Source: an uncultured Verrucomicrobiota bacterium (GTDB taxonomy: Bacteria; Verrucomicrobiota; Verrucomicrobiia; Opitutales; Intestinicryptomonadaceae). Taken from it: a stretch of DNA of 64,000 nucleotides. A program made the position numbers and the translations under genes. The stretch covers positions 62,001 to 126,000 of the forward strand of contig CASFDK010000017.1 in assembly GCA_949293415.1 (NCBI GenBank). Reading direction: 5' to 3'. Shown piece after piece: positions 52,822 to 60,967 of the stretch (position 1 is the stretch's first letter; the number at the start of each line of letters is the position of its first letter). The notes below the pieces were generated by a model. It was not told the DNA's origin and made no database searches. It saw nothing but the letters and a program-made list of their open reading frames with translations.

Positions 52822-53559
52822 TTAGCGGTTGAAGCCAATCTTGAACTTCAGACCGATAATGTCGCCGTGCTTGTAGTCGTAGGCGGGTGTAGCATTCTGG
52901 AAGTCGAAATTGTGCGTCCAGAAAGCCGCAAAGCAGAATTGATCCGTCACCCAGTATGAAAGTTCGGCTGTTACAACCTGATACGATTCCTTGCCCGACT
53001 GCGCGTTGCCCCTCCACTGCCACGTGGGAGTGAACGAGAGTCTGTCGAGAATCACAAATTCGACACCACCGCCTACGCCGTAGATGAGGTAGTTTTCGTT
53101 CGAGTTTGTGGAAGTGTCGCTATTTAGCGTGCTCCACTCGTAGCCGACATAGGCGATACCGAAGGGCTTTACAGCCTTGAGCGCGGGAAGACCCGTTACG
53201 AGGTTGAGGTAGGGATTTACACCCGCGCCGATGGCGTACGAATTTGCGGTGAAGTCGTCGGCAACCTTGCCCGAGTAGTTGTAGTTGAAGAAAACGTTTC
53301 CGTCAACGCCAGCCCACTTGATGTCGCGGAAAGCATTTACACCGGGCTTGAAAATGGGAGCGTTTATGACGGCTTCGCCGTATGCGCCCGTGGGGTTCGA
53401 GGCTTCGCCCGCAACCTTGATTTTCGACATATTTACGCCGCCGCCCGCGCTGACGTACATACGGCCGAGGTTGCCGGTGTTTTGCGTTTTCTTAGTCCAA
53501 GCAAATGCGGACACCGCCGCGAGGATAAGGGATACAGAGATGAGGGTGAATTTTTTCAT
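52822..53559 (-). CDS. Outer-membrane beta-barrel protein of unknown function
   Basis: 245 aa from ATG 53559 (an ATG two codons earlier is an alternative). Signal peptide ends VSAFA. The mature part alternates aromatic and small residues through about eight to ten strands (YVSAGGGVNMSKIKVAG, AGVDGNVFFNYNYSG, YLIYGVGGGVEFVIL, DIIGLKFKIGF). No family is recognised with confidence; OmpA-like or OmpW-like small barrels are similar in size. It is a single-gene unit, divergent from the alcohol dehydrogenase. Confidence 0.75.
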   Translation of the reverse strand: MKKFTLISVSLILAAVSAFAWTKKTQNTGNLGRMYVSAGGGVNMSKIKVAGEASNPTGAYGEAVINAPIFKPGVNAFRDIKWAGVDGNVFFNYNYSGKVADDFTANSYAIGAGVNPYLNLVTGLPALKAVKPFGIAYVGYEWSTLNSDTSTNSNENYLIYGVGGGVEFVILDRLSFTPTWQWRGNAQSGKESYQVVTAELSYWVTDQFCFAAFWTHNFDFQNATPAYDYKHGDIIGLKFKIGFNR

Positions 53560-53671
53560 AGTCATAAATTTGATAGCTATGCTAATTCGACTTTTTTAAA
53601 AGTAAAGCTTTTTCGATATAAAAAATTCCCGATACCCATTTGCCTCCCCGTGCCCAAAAGTCCTCCTTTTC

Positions 53672-53699
53672 TTGACTTTTCGGCAAAAGCGACGATATT
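53672..53699 (+). promoter_or_regulatory. Predicted promoter of the alcohol dehydrogenase gene
   Basis: TTGACT (53672-53677), 16-nt spacer, GATATT (53694-53699), then 7 nt to the ATG at 53707. The transcript would begin at or beside the ATG. Confidence 0.5.
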
Positions 53700-53706
53700 T
53701 GCGCTT

Positions 53707-54861
53707 ATGAACTCTTTTATATTATACAATCCCACGAAGCTCGTTTTCGGAATCGGCGAAACGGCGAAAATCTCGCAACTTGTTCCCGCAAAGGCGCGCG
53801 TACTGCTCGTCTACGGCGGCGGAAGCGTCAAAAAGAACGGCTCGTACGACCAGACAATCAAGGCTCTCGGCAGGCGCAAGGTTGTCGAATTTTCGGGAAT
53901 CGAAGCCAACCCCGAATACGAAACGTGTCTGAAGGCGGTCGAAGTAATAAAGAAGAACAAGCTCGACTTCATCCTTGCGCTCGGCGGCGGAAGCGTAATC
54001 GACGCGTCGAAATTCATCGCCGCTGCCGCGCTCTTCAAGGGCAAAAATCCGTGGCAGATTCTCACATCGTACGGCGCGAACGTCAAAGAGGCGTTGCCGC
54101 TGGGCACGGTTCTGACGATTCCCGCAACCGGCTCGGAAATGAACCAGAACTCGGTCATCAGCCGCCGCGCAACAACCGAAAAGCTCGCCTTTGCAAGCGA
54201 CCTCGTCTTCCCGAAGTTCTCGGTGCTCGACCCCACTTTCACCCTCACCCTGCCCGACCGCCAGATTTCGAATGGCGTAGTCGACGCGTTCGTCCACGTG
54301 ATGGAGCAGTACTGCACGCGCCCGTCCGACGCGCCCATTCAGGACGGCTTCTCCGAAACAATCCTGCGCACGCTCGTCTCCGAAGGTCCGAAAGCCCTGA
54401 AGAAAAAGGACGACATCGCCGTGCGCTCGAACATAATGTTTTCGGCGACGATGGCGTTGAACAAACTCATCTGCGTGGGCGTTCCCGAAGACTGGGCGAC
54501 GCACCTTATCGGGCACGAAATCACCGCGCTCTACGGGCTCGACCACGCCCAGTCGCTGGCGGTTGTAATGCCGAAACTGCTCGAGTACAAGCGCGCGTCG
54601 AAGGGCGACAAGCTCGTACAGCTCGGCAGAAACGTTTTCGGAATCTCCGAAAAATCGAAAAAAGCGGCGATAACAAAAACCATCGAAGCGGTCGCCAACT
54701 TCTTCAAAAAAATGAAAGTGGGCACCGAATTTGCCGACTACAAAATCGACGCAAAACAGGCGCCCGCAAAAGTTGCCGCGAACGTCGCAAAGCACTTCGC
54801 CGCGCTCGGAGAAAACGCCGACATCACGCCCGCCGACGTGGAGAAGCTACTGAAGCTTTAA
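53707..54861 (+). CDS. Iron-containing alcohol dehydrogenase, YqhD/butanol dehydrogenase type
   Basis: 384 aa NAD(P)H-dependent group III alcohol dehydrogenase. NPTKLVFGIGE at the start, LLVYGGGSVKKNG and LALGGGSVIDASKF (cofactor loops), then VVDAFVHVMEQY (metal Asp and His) and GHEITALYGLDHAQSLAVV (two further metal His). This is the YqhD pattern; such enzymes reduce short-chain aldehydes. It is probably used for aldehyde detoxification or fermentation. Own promoter and terminator, so a single-gene unit. Confidence 0.93.
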   Translation: MNSFILYNPTKLVFGIGETAKISQLVPAKARVLLVYGGGSVKKNGSYDQTIKALGRRKVVEFSGIEANPEYETCLKAVEVIKKNKLDFILALGGGSVIDASKFIAAAALFKGKNPWQILTSYGANVKEALPLGTVLTIPATGSEMNQNSVISRRATTEKLAFASDLVFPKFSVLDPTFTLTLPDRQISNGVVDAFVHVMEQYCTRPSDAPIQDGFSETILRTLVSEGPKALKKKDDIAVRSNIMFSATMALNKLICVGVPEDWATHLIGHEITALYGLDHAQSLAVVMPKLLEYKRASKGDKLVQLGRNVFGISEKSKKAAITKTIEAVANFFKKMKVGTEFADYKIDAKQAPAKVAANVAKHFAALGENADITPADVEKLLKL

Positions 54862-54872
54862 CGGACTTCTGC

Positions 54873-54917
54873 AAAAAAAATCCGGTCTCCGCAGAGTGCG
54901 CGGGGCCGGATTTTTTT
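54873..54917. terminator. Bidirectional terminator between alcohol dehydrogenase and HdeD-like gene
   Basis: AAATCCGG pairs with CCGGATTT, with further inner pairing, flanked by eight A residues and seven T residues. It ends both convergent transcripts. Confidence 0.85.
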
Positions 54918-54929
54918 GTGTCGGCACGA

Positions 54930-55442
54930 TCAGACTTCCTGCTCGTATTTGCGCCTCGAGAACAGGCAGAATATGCCCCTGAAAAACAGGTCGATTCCGA
55001 CAAGCACTCCCAAGAACCACACGCCGTCGGATATGTTCGAAAGCACGAGTACGCCGAGCACAAAGCTCACAAGCGCGTTGAAAAGCGCAAGCGCGGAATT
55101 GCCCGACGCAAGCCAGTAGACGAACATCACAAAGCCCTCCGCCACGAACAGCGTGCCCAACGCGGCGGTCGCGGCGAACATCCCCCATGCGGGAAACATA
55201 AGCATACACACGCCGCCCACGCCGTATAGCAGCGCAAGCAGCGCGTAAAACGCGCCGCGCCAAAAACCGCCCGAAACGGGCATCGAAAAGAGCGCGGTAA
55301 AGGCGGCAACCAGCATCGCCGCGCCGATTAGAACCTCCACAAACAGCGACCCGACAAACGGATAGCCGAAGCACAACACCCCCAATACGACATACAGCAG
55401 ACCCGCTATCCGTACGCCGCCGCCCCCGTCGGAATATTTCAT
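54930..55442 (-). CDS. HdeD-like (DUF308) membrane protein
   Basis: 170 aa with six predicted membrane helices in three pairs, each with short Gly-rich turns (IAGLLYVVLGVLCFGYPF, ALGTLFVAEGFVMFVYWLA). This matches the DUF308/HdeD family, known in E. coli for acid resistance. I chose ATG 55442, which overlaps the superoxide dismutase stop by 4 nt, indicating coupling. A charged C-terminus follows (FSRRKYEQEV). Confidence 0.82.
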   Translation of the reverse strand: MKYSDGGGGVRIAGLLYVVLGVLCFGYPFVGSLFVEVLIGAAMLVAAFTALFSMPVSGGFWRGAFYALLALLYGVGGVCMLMFPAWGMFAATAALGTLFVAEGFVMFVYWLASGNSALALFNALVSFVLGVLVLSNISDGVWFLGVLVGIDLFFRGIFCLFSRRKYEQEV

Positions 55443-56188
55443 TTGCACACCTTTCCTTCTCTAGCTGCGCATTCGAAACGCTCGCTTACGCGCCGCCAAT
55501 TTATGATATTCCACAATTTTTCGAGATATTCCGCGCGTCTGTTTTGATATTTAAGATAATACGCGTGCTCCCAAACGTCTACGCACAAAATCGGAACCAT
55601 TCCGCAGGGCGAAACCTCCCTGCCCATCACGGGCGAATCCTGATTGGGCGTGGTGCAGATTTTCAGCGAGCCGTCGGGCAGAACGCCGAGCCACGCCCAA
55701 CCGCTGCCGAACTGCCCGAGCGCGGCGGCGTTGAAGGTTTTTTGAAAGTTCTCGAACGAACCGAAGGAATTTTTAATGGCCGTCAGAAGCTCGTCCGACG
55801 GATGGCTTTTTTCGGGCGAAAGCCCGCGCCAGTAAAACTCGTGGTTCCAAACGCCCCCGCCGTTGTTGCGCACCGCCGTGCGAATCGAAACGGGCACGGA
55901 ATTTAGCCCCGCCAAAAGTTCGTCGAGGGAGCCGTCGAATTTGAAAAGCGGCTCGGAGGCAAGCGCGGCGTTGAGTTTTTCGACATACGCCGCCTGATGT
56001 TTGTCGTGGTGCAAGGCAACCGTCTGCGCATCGATTGTGGGTTCGAGCGCGTCGGTTGCGTATTCGAGTTCCGTGAGGGGATATTTCATTTTTCTTTCCT
56101 TGTCTGTTTCAGATTGTCCTTCGTCCGCAAAAGCGCAAATGCACAATGCAAGCAGCGCGGCGAAGGCGGTCTTTTTGAATGTTTCCAT
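55439..56188 (-). CDS. Exported superoxide dismutase, Fe/Mn family
   Basis: 249 aa from ATG 56188. A signal peptide (METFKKTAFAALLALCICAFA) precedes the enzyme, whose mature part starts MKYPLTELEYATDALEP. Metal ligands are the His in TVALHHDKH, the His in GGVWNHEFYW, and Asp and His in DVWEHAYY. NNGGGVWNH and CTTPNQD lean toward the Mn type. A second in-frame ATG (MKYPLTE) would give a cytoplasmic form. Overlaps the HdeD-like gene by 4 nt. Export would protect the envelope from superoxide. Confidence 0.9.
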   Translation of the reverse strand: METFKKTAFAALLALCICAFADEGQSETDKERKMKYPLTELEYATDALEPTIDAQTVALHHDKHQAAYVEKLNAALASEPLFKFDGSLDELLAGLNSVPVSIRTAVRNNGGGVWNHEFYWRGLSPEKSHPSDELLTAIKNSFGSFENFQKTFNAAALGQFGSGWAWLGVLPDGSLKICTTPNQDSPVMGREVSPCGMVPILCVDVWEHAYYLKYQNRRAEYLEKLWNIINWRRVSERFECAAREGKVCK

Positions 56189-56288
56189 ATATGCGTTATC
56201 GTACAAAAATCCGCGCAGTAAAATCGCGCGGCATTTTCGGACGCAGTGCAAAGATGTTATTTTTCGAAAAAATGTCCTTTTTGCAGAT

Positions 56289-56317
56289 TTGACCTTTCCG
56301 ACGGGCGGTAGTAGACT
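56289..56317 (+). promoter_or_regulatory. Predicted promoter of the DUF5107/TPR gene
   Basis: TTGACC (56289-56294), 17-nt spacer, TAGACT (56312-56317). The ATG is at 56363, giving a leader of about 40 nt without a clear Shine-Dalgarno sequence. Confidence 0.4.
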
Positions 56318-56362
56318 CGTCCGTTCCCTTTCGGGAAATTGGAAATTTCAACAACGCAAAAT

Positions 56363-59300
56363 ATGGACATAAAAAAAACAGCAACAACACTGTGCGCATT
56401 CGCCGCAATAGGCGCGGCAACCGCGCTGTCCGCCGACGAAGTGAAGGCGTGGAACGAACAAAAAACGATCCCCACCTACCCGCTCGCCGACGCGGAGAAA
56501 TCGCCGATATTCGACTGCGACTGGTCGTACCAACGCGCCCGCCGCAGCGTCTATCCGTACAGGCTCAACGACAACATGACGCGCGCGCGCAGGGACGTTT
56601 CCTACAACGCCGTCTATCTAGAAAACAAATACGTCAAGCTTTGCATTCTGCCCGAAATAGGCGGCAGGCTCTTCTATGCAATAGACAAGACAAACGGCTA
56701 CGACATCTTCTACCATCAGGACGTAATCAAGCCCGCAAACGTCGGAATGACCGGCGCGTGGATTTCGGGCGGAGTCGAATGGAACGTGTTCCACCATCAC
56801 CGCGCGACTTCGCATATGCCCGTAAACTGGGCGATAACCGAAAGCCCCGACGGCAGCAAAACCGTATGGCTGGGCGAAACCGAGCTGCGCCACAGAATGT
56901 CGTGGGCAATCGGCGTTACACTGCATCCCGACAAGTCGTACATCGAGATAAGCGGCAGGCTCGAAAATACGACGATGAACGACAATTCGATTTTGTACTG
57001 GTCTAACGTCTCGACGTACGTCGACAAAAACTACCAGATTATATTTCCGCAGAACACCGAATTCGGCACTTTCCACTGCAAGGAAAGTTTCTGCCACTGG
57101 CCCGTTACGCGCGAAGCCTATACGGGCAAGGAGGAATACAAAAACAACCTCGACATCTCGTGGTGGAAAAACCATCCGTCGAACAACTCCGTCTTCGTGC
57201 ACGACCTCAAGGACGACTTCATCGCCGGCTACGACCACGGACGTAAGGCGGGCACTATGCTCGTGGGCAACCACAACATCGTAAAGGGCGGCAAATTCTG
57301 GCTCTGGGGCGCAAACTCGGGCTGGGCAACGAAAATCCTCACCGACACCGCGGGGCACTACATCGAGCTGATGCAGGGCGCGTACTCGGACAACCAGCCC
57401 GACTACACTTGGATTTATCCCTACGAAGTAAAAAGTTTCTCGCAATTCTGGTACGGTCTGCGCGACATCGGCGGAGTCAAGAAGGGCTCGAAGCGCGCGG
57501 CGGTAAACCTCGACCTTCTCGGCGGCGGAAAAGCCCTTGTCGGCGCGCTCGCAACCGAAAAAACCGACGGCGCAACGCTTTCGCTCTCGCGCAACGGGAG
57601 AAAAATCTTCGCGCAAAAAATCGACATCGCACCCGACAAGCCGTTTGTCAAAACGCTCGAAGTTCCCTCCGACACAAAGGAAACCGAGCTGACGCTTGAG
57701 CTGAAATCGGCGGACGGCAAAACGCTACTCTCCTACACGCCTGTAGAAAAAGACCCGAACAAGCCGCTTCCCGAAATAGTAAAACCACCCAAAGCCCCGC
57801 GCGACATCGAAAACACCGAAGAATGTCTGCTTGTTGGAATGCGCAATTTGCAATTCCATAACCCGTTCATCAACCCGAACGACTATTTTCTGGAAGTGCT
57901 ACGCCGCGACCCCTACGACACCCGCGCCAATACAAAAATGGGCGTATACTGGCGTCTGCGAGGCGATTACGCAAAGGCGGAAAGCTATCTAAAAAGGGCA
58001 ATCGAACGCCAGACAAAAGACTACACGCGCCCCCGCGACTGCGAGGCTACCTACAACCTCGGGCTGGTTTACAAGGCGCGCGGCGAAACGCAAAAGGCAA
58101 TCGAAACGCTGTACCGCGCGGTCTGGAACTACGCGTACAACTCGGCGGCGAATTTCCAGCTGGCGCAGATATACTCTCAGGTAGGCGACTTCGAAAACGC
58201 CCTCGAACGCCTCGGCGAAGCGGTGCTATACAACGGCGCGAACCTGCCCGCGCTCAATCTTCAATCGACAATCATGCGCAAACGCGGCGACAAACGCGGC
58301 GCGCTCGAAGCCCTCGACAGGGTCGCAAAAATCGACCCGATAAACGTCTACGCCGCCCGCGAGCGCAAACTGCTCGGCGCGGATTCGGACTTTGAAAGAC
58401 TTATGCGCGACGATGCGGAAGCCTACCTTGAGCTCGCGCTCAACTATATGCACAACGGGTTCGATTCGGACGCGAAAGAACTGCTCGAATACGCCTACTC
58501 GAAAAAACCGTATGCGACAGTCGGGATGTGGCTTGCCGCCCTCGCGAAGAAACGCGGCGACACGGCGCAATACAAAAAGCTATTCGGCGATGCGTTGGCT
58601 ATGCCGCAGGAGTCGTGCAATCCGTTTAGGCTCGAAACAATCGCGCTGATGGAAAGCGCGGTTGCGGATTTCCCGCAAAGCGCAAGACTCCGCTACTGGC
58701 TCGGATGCGCCTACTACGACAAGCAGGCGGAGCGCGGAATTGCGGAATGGGAAAAATCGCTCGCGCTTGCCCCGAACAACGCAATGGCACTGCGCAACAT
58801 CGGCTACGGCTACTGGAAGTATTTTAAGGACTTCCGCAAAGCCGCGCGATACTACCGCAGGGCAATCGCGCTCGACAACACGCAGGCGATGTTCTTCGAG
58901 GAAATCGACCAAGTTCTCGAGGGCGCAAAAACGCCCGTCGCCGAACGCTACGAGCTGCTGAAAAACAACCATGCCACTTGCGTAAAACGCTACTATCCGC
59001 TCGCGGCAGAAGTATCGACGGGCACTTTCGCGGGAGACTACGACAGGGTTTTGAAGCTTCTCAAAGAATGCTACTTCCCGACGCGAGAGGGCGTGGCGGA
59101 TTTCCACGAAACATACCTCGACGCCGTGATTCTCGCGGGGCTTGACAAGTTCGACAAAGGCGACTTCAAGTCTGCAATAGAACTGTTCAACGACGGCTTC
59201 AAATTCCCCGAAAACCACCAAGTATTCCTCTACGACACCCGCATTCCGCGCGACGCTCAAACCTACTGTCTGCTCGGCGACACCTACGAAAAACTCGGCG

Positions 59301-59665
59301 ACAAACAAAAAGCGGTCGAGAATTGGGCAAAAGCGGCGGCGGTCAATACGAAAAAGACGAACTGGCGTTTCTACAAGGGGCGCGCCCTCGAAAAGCTCGG
59401 CAAAACCGCGGAGGCAAAAACGCTCTTCAAATCGCTCGCCGACGACGGCGCAAACGGAATGGTGAAAAGCCACACCAACTTCTACGGCGCGGAGGGCACG
59501 ACGGGCGATACCGTGGACGGAATCAACGCGGGGATGTTCCTGACAAAAGGCTTCGGCGAACTCGGACTCGGGGAAAAATCGGCGGCGAAAAAATCGTTCG
59601 CGGAGGCGTTGAAACGCAAGCCCAATATGCTCTGGGCGGCGACAATGCTCAAAAGAATCGACTAA
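56363..59665 (+). CDS. Large secreted DUF5107 protein with tetratricopeptide repeats
   Basis: 1100 aa from ATG 56363 with a signal peptide (ending TALSA). Residues about 40-345 form a beta-rich DUF5107-like domain (ENKYVKLCILPEIGGRLFYAID, GGVEWNVFHHHRATSHMPV, LHPDKSYIEISGRLENTT) that resembles the aldose-epimerase/galactose-mutarotase fold. Residues about 490-960 are TPR repeats (TYNLGLVYKARGETQKAIETLY and similar), and a further block closes the protein. Members are often in polysaccharide-use loci and may be glycosidases. Active residues are not known. It faces an AraC-type regulator across a terminator. Confidence 0.82.
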   Translation: MDIKKTATTLCAFAAIGAATALSADEVKAWNEQKTIPTYPLADAEKSPIFDCDWSYQRARRSVYPYRLNDNMTRARRDVSYNAVYLENKYVKLCILPEIGGRLFYAIDKTNGYDIFYHQDVIKPANVGMTGAWISGGVEWNVFHHHRATSHMPVNWAITESPDGSKTVWLGETELRHRMSWAIGVTLHPDKSYIEISGRLENTTMNDNSILYWSNVSTYVDKNYQIIFPQNTEFGTFHCKESFCHWPVTREAYTGKEEYKNNLDISWWKNHPSNNSVFVHDLKDDFIAGYDHGRKAGTMLVGNHNIVKGGKFWLWGANSGWATKILTDTAGHYIELMQGAYSDNQPDYTWIYPYEVKSFSQFWYGLRDIGGVKKGSKRAAVNLDLLGGGKALVGALATEKTDGATLSLSRNGRKIFAQKIDIAPDKPFVKTLEVPSDTKETELTLELKSADGKTLLSYTPVEKDPNKPLPEIVKPPKAPRDIENTEECLLVGMRNLQFHNPFINPNDYFLEVLRRDPYDTRANTKMGVYWRLRGDYAKAESYLKRAIERQTKDYTRPRDCEATYNLGLVYKARGETQKAIETLYRAVWNYAYNSAANFQLAQIYSQVGDFENALERLGEAVLYNGANLPALNLQSTIMRKRGDKRGALEALDRVAKIDPINVYAARERKLLGADSDFERLMRDDAEAYLELALNYMHNGFDSDAKELLEYAYSKKPYATVGMWLAALAKKRGDTAQYKKLFGDALAMPQESCNPFRLETIALMESAVADFPQSARLRYWLGCAYYDKQAERGIAEWEKSLALAPNNAMALRNIGYGYWKYFKDFRKAARYYRRAIALDNTQAMFFEEIDQVLEGAKTPVAERYELLKNNHATCVKRYYPLAAEVSTGTFAGDYDRVLKLLKECYFPTREGVADFHETYLDAVILAGLDKFDKGDFKSAIELFNDGFKFPENHQVFLYDTRIPRDAQTYCLLGDTYEKLGDKQKAVENWAKAAAVNTKKTNWRFYKGRALEKLGKTAEAKTLFKSLADDGANGMVKSHTNFYGAEGTTGDTVDGINAGMFLTKGFGELGLGEKSAAKKSFAEALKRKPNMLWAATMLKRID

Positions 59666-59686
59666 ACAAAAAGGCAATCGGACAAG

Positions 59687-59718
59687 GGGCGTTTCGGATT
59701 TTCGGAACGCCCTTTTTT
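59687..59718 (+). terminator. Rho-independent terminator after the DUF5107 gene
   Basis: GGGCGTTTCG pairs with CGGAACGCCC (10 bp with one G-U pair, 6-nt loop), then six T residues. It overlaps the stop codon of the convergent AraC gene. Confidence 0.88.
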
Positions 59719-60673
59719 ACCGCCCGCAAAAGTCGCGCTTTAGCTCTCTCGGAGACTTTCCGAAATGCGCCTTCACCGCCTTCGAAAACGAGTACGCGTC
59801 GGCATAACCCACGGTTTTTGCGATTTCGGAATTTTTCGCACCCGCGCGGATTAACTTCAACGCTTCGTCCATTCGGCAGTCGCGAAGATAACGCCCGAAA
59901 GTGCGCGAAAAATTGCGCGCGCAATAATTGTCGAGCGTGCGCGGCGACATCGAAAGCCTGCGCGACTGAACGGCGATGTCCCAGTCGGCGCACGGATTTT
60001 CGGCGATTTTTTTCAGCAGTAGCGCAACTGCAGCCTTTGCGGAATCGCCGCTTCGGACGGGCGAAAATTCGCGCCGCAAAACCGCCACGACCGAAGATGC
60101 TATGTTTTCCAAAACGGCGTTGTCCGCCGACGGCGAAAACGCCTCTTCGAGAAACGCGCGCATCAAAGCCGAAAGCGTGCCGAAACTTTCGATTGTCTTG
60201 ACCGCAACCTCCGAACCGAGCCCGTCGCTCCAGTATGGTATGTCGGCAAAGTGAAACCACCAGACCGAAGTGTTCGTGTTGTTTACAAAGTTGTCGCACA
60301 AGTTGCCGCGCGGAATCACGAGCGCGTCGCCGCGCACAAGCTTCACACGCTTTCCGCCGAACTTTGCGGCGAGCACGCCCTTTTCGACTACGAGCATATC
60401 GTGGAACGAAGCGTTTACGCGCGAGTGGTAATAGCCCTTCGTGTGGTCGGCATAACCGAGAATCTGGATGGAAAACTTCTTCCAGACATCGGCAACGGAA
60501 GGCGGCGGCATAAGAAGCGAACGCTCGTCGCGGTCGAGGGCCGAAAGCGGACGCACCTGCCCGCGCTTTCTGTGGACAAAATAGACAATGCGGTTGCCCA
60601 GCGGCATAAGCTTAAGCTCGTTGCCGCCGTAAATGCTCCAAATATAACCGTCGTCGCCTTTCCGCCCTTTCAT
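59717..60673 (-). CDS. AraC-family transcriptional regulator
   Basis: 318 aa from ATG 60673. Residues about 60-150 form a cupin-like sugar-binding domain (YYHSRVNASFHDMLVVEKG, then DALVIPRGN). The C-terminal double HTH spans about 220-318 (WDIAVQSRRLSMSPRTLDNY, then AKTVGYADAYSFSKAVKAHFGKSPREL), the AraC signature. It probably responds to a sugar and could control the facing DUF5107 gene. The longer open frame to 60874 runs through the palindromic repeats and was rejected. Confidence 0.88.
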   Translation of the reverse strand: MKGRKGDDGYIWSIYGGNELKLMPLGNRIVYFVHRKRGQVRPLSALDRDERSLLMPPPSVADVWKKFSIQILGYADHTKGYYHSRVNASFHDMLVVEKGVLAAKFGGKRVKLVRGDALVIPRGNLCDNFVNNTNTSVWWFHFADIPYWSDGLGSEVAVKTIESFGTLSALMRAFLEEAFSPSADNAVLENIASSVVAVLRREFSPVRSGDSAKAAVALLLKKIAENPCADWDIAVQSRRLSMSPRTLDNYCARNFSRTFGRYLRDCRMDEALKLIRAGAKNSEIAKTVGYADAYSFSKAVKAHFGKSPRELKRDFCGR

Positions 60674-60712
60674 AAAATACGAAAATAACAACCCTGCGAC
60701 GAAGCACAACAA

Positions 60713-60749
60713 CAAAGAGCGGCAACTGTAGTTGACGCGAAGTATCACA
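60713..60749 (+). repeat. Composite palindromic repeat, right half only (copy 3)
   Basis: ACAAAGAGCGGCAACTGTAG and onward (60713-60749) matches the right half of the element, with two changes in the 20-nt palindrome (60719-60738) and the AGTATCACA end kept. The left arm and hairpin are missing. It is in the AraC gene upstream region. Confidence 0.75.
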
Positions 60750-60809
60750 CGGGAAAGCCGCCCCCCGAACAAAATCGGCGGTGTTTCTTCGGTTTCGAAT
60801 GCGCACAAC

Positions 60810-60898
60810 ATAAGTCCGTAAAAACCGAAGCCATTACCGTAAGGTAATGCGGGCTTATATACAAAGAGCGGCAACTATAGTTGCCGCGAAGTATCACA
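60810..60898 (+). repeat. Composite palindromic repeat, copy 2
   Basis: ATAAGTCCG (60810-60818) pairs with CGGGCTTAT (60850-60858, one wobble). Inside is CATTACC-GTAA-GGTAATG (60832-60849). Then ACAAA, the perfect palindrome GCGGCAACTATAGTTGCCGC (60868-60887) and AAGTATCACA (60889-60898). Same order as copy 1 at 6.5 kb, 54 kb away, with a different inner hairpin sequence. Confidence 0.78.
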
Positions 60899-60930
60899 GA
60901 TATAAAAAAACTTGATTAGAGGAGGGGTTT

Positions 60931-60958
60931 TTGAGATTGTCGAAAATGATATTATATT
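60931..60958 (+). promoter_or_regulatory. Predicted promoter of lepA
   Basis: TTGAGA (60931-60936), 16-nt spacer, TATATT (60953-60958); both hexamers match five of six. Only 9 nt separate the -10 from the ATG at 60968, so the mRNA is expected to be leaderless or nearly so. Confidence 0.65.
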
Positions 60959-60967
60959 TATAGAGCA

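Noticed and set aside
60674..60874. N-terminal extension of the AraC regulator
   Set aside because: The extra 67 codons run through the palindromic repeats and have no conserved character; ATG 60673 gives a normal AraC length.
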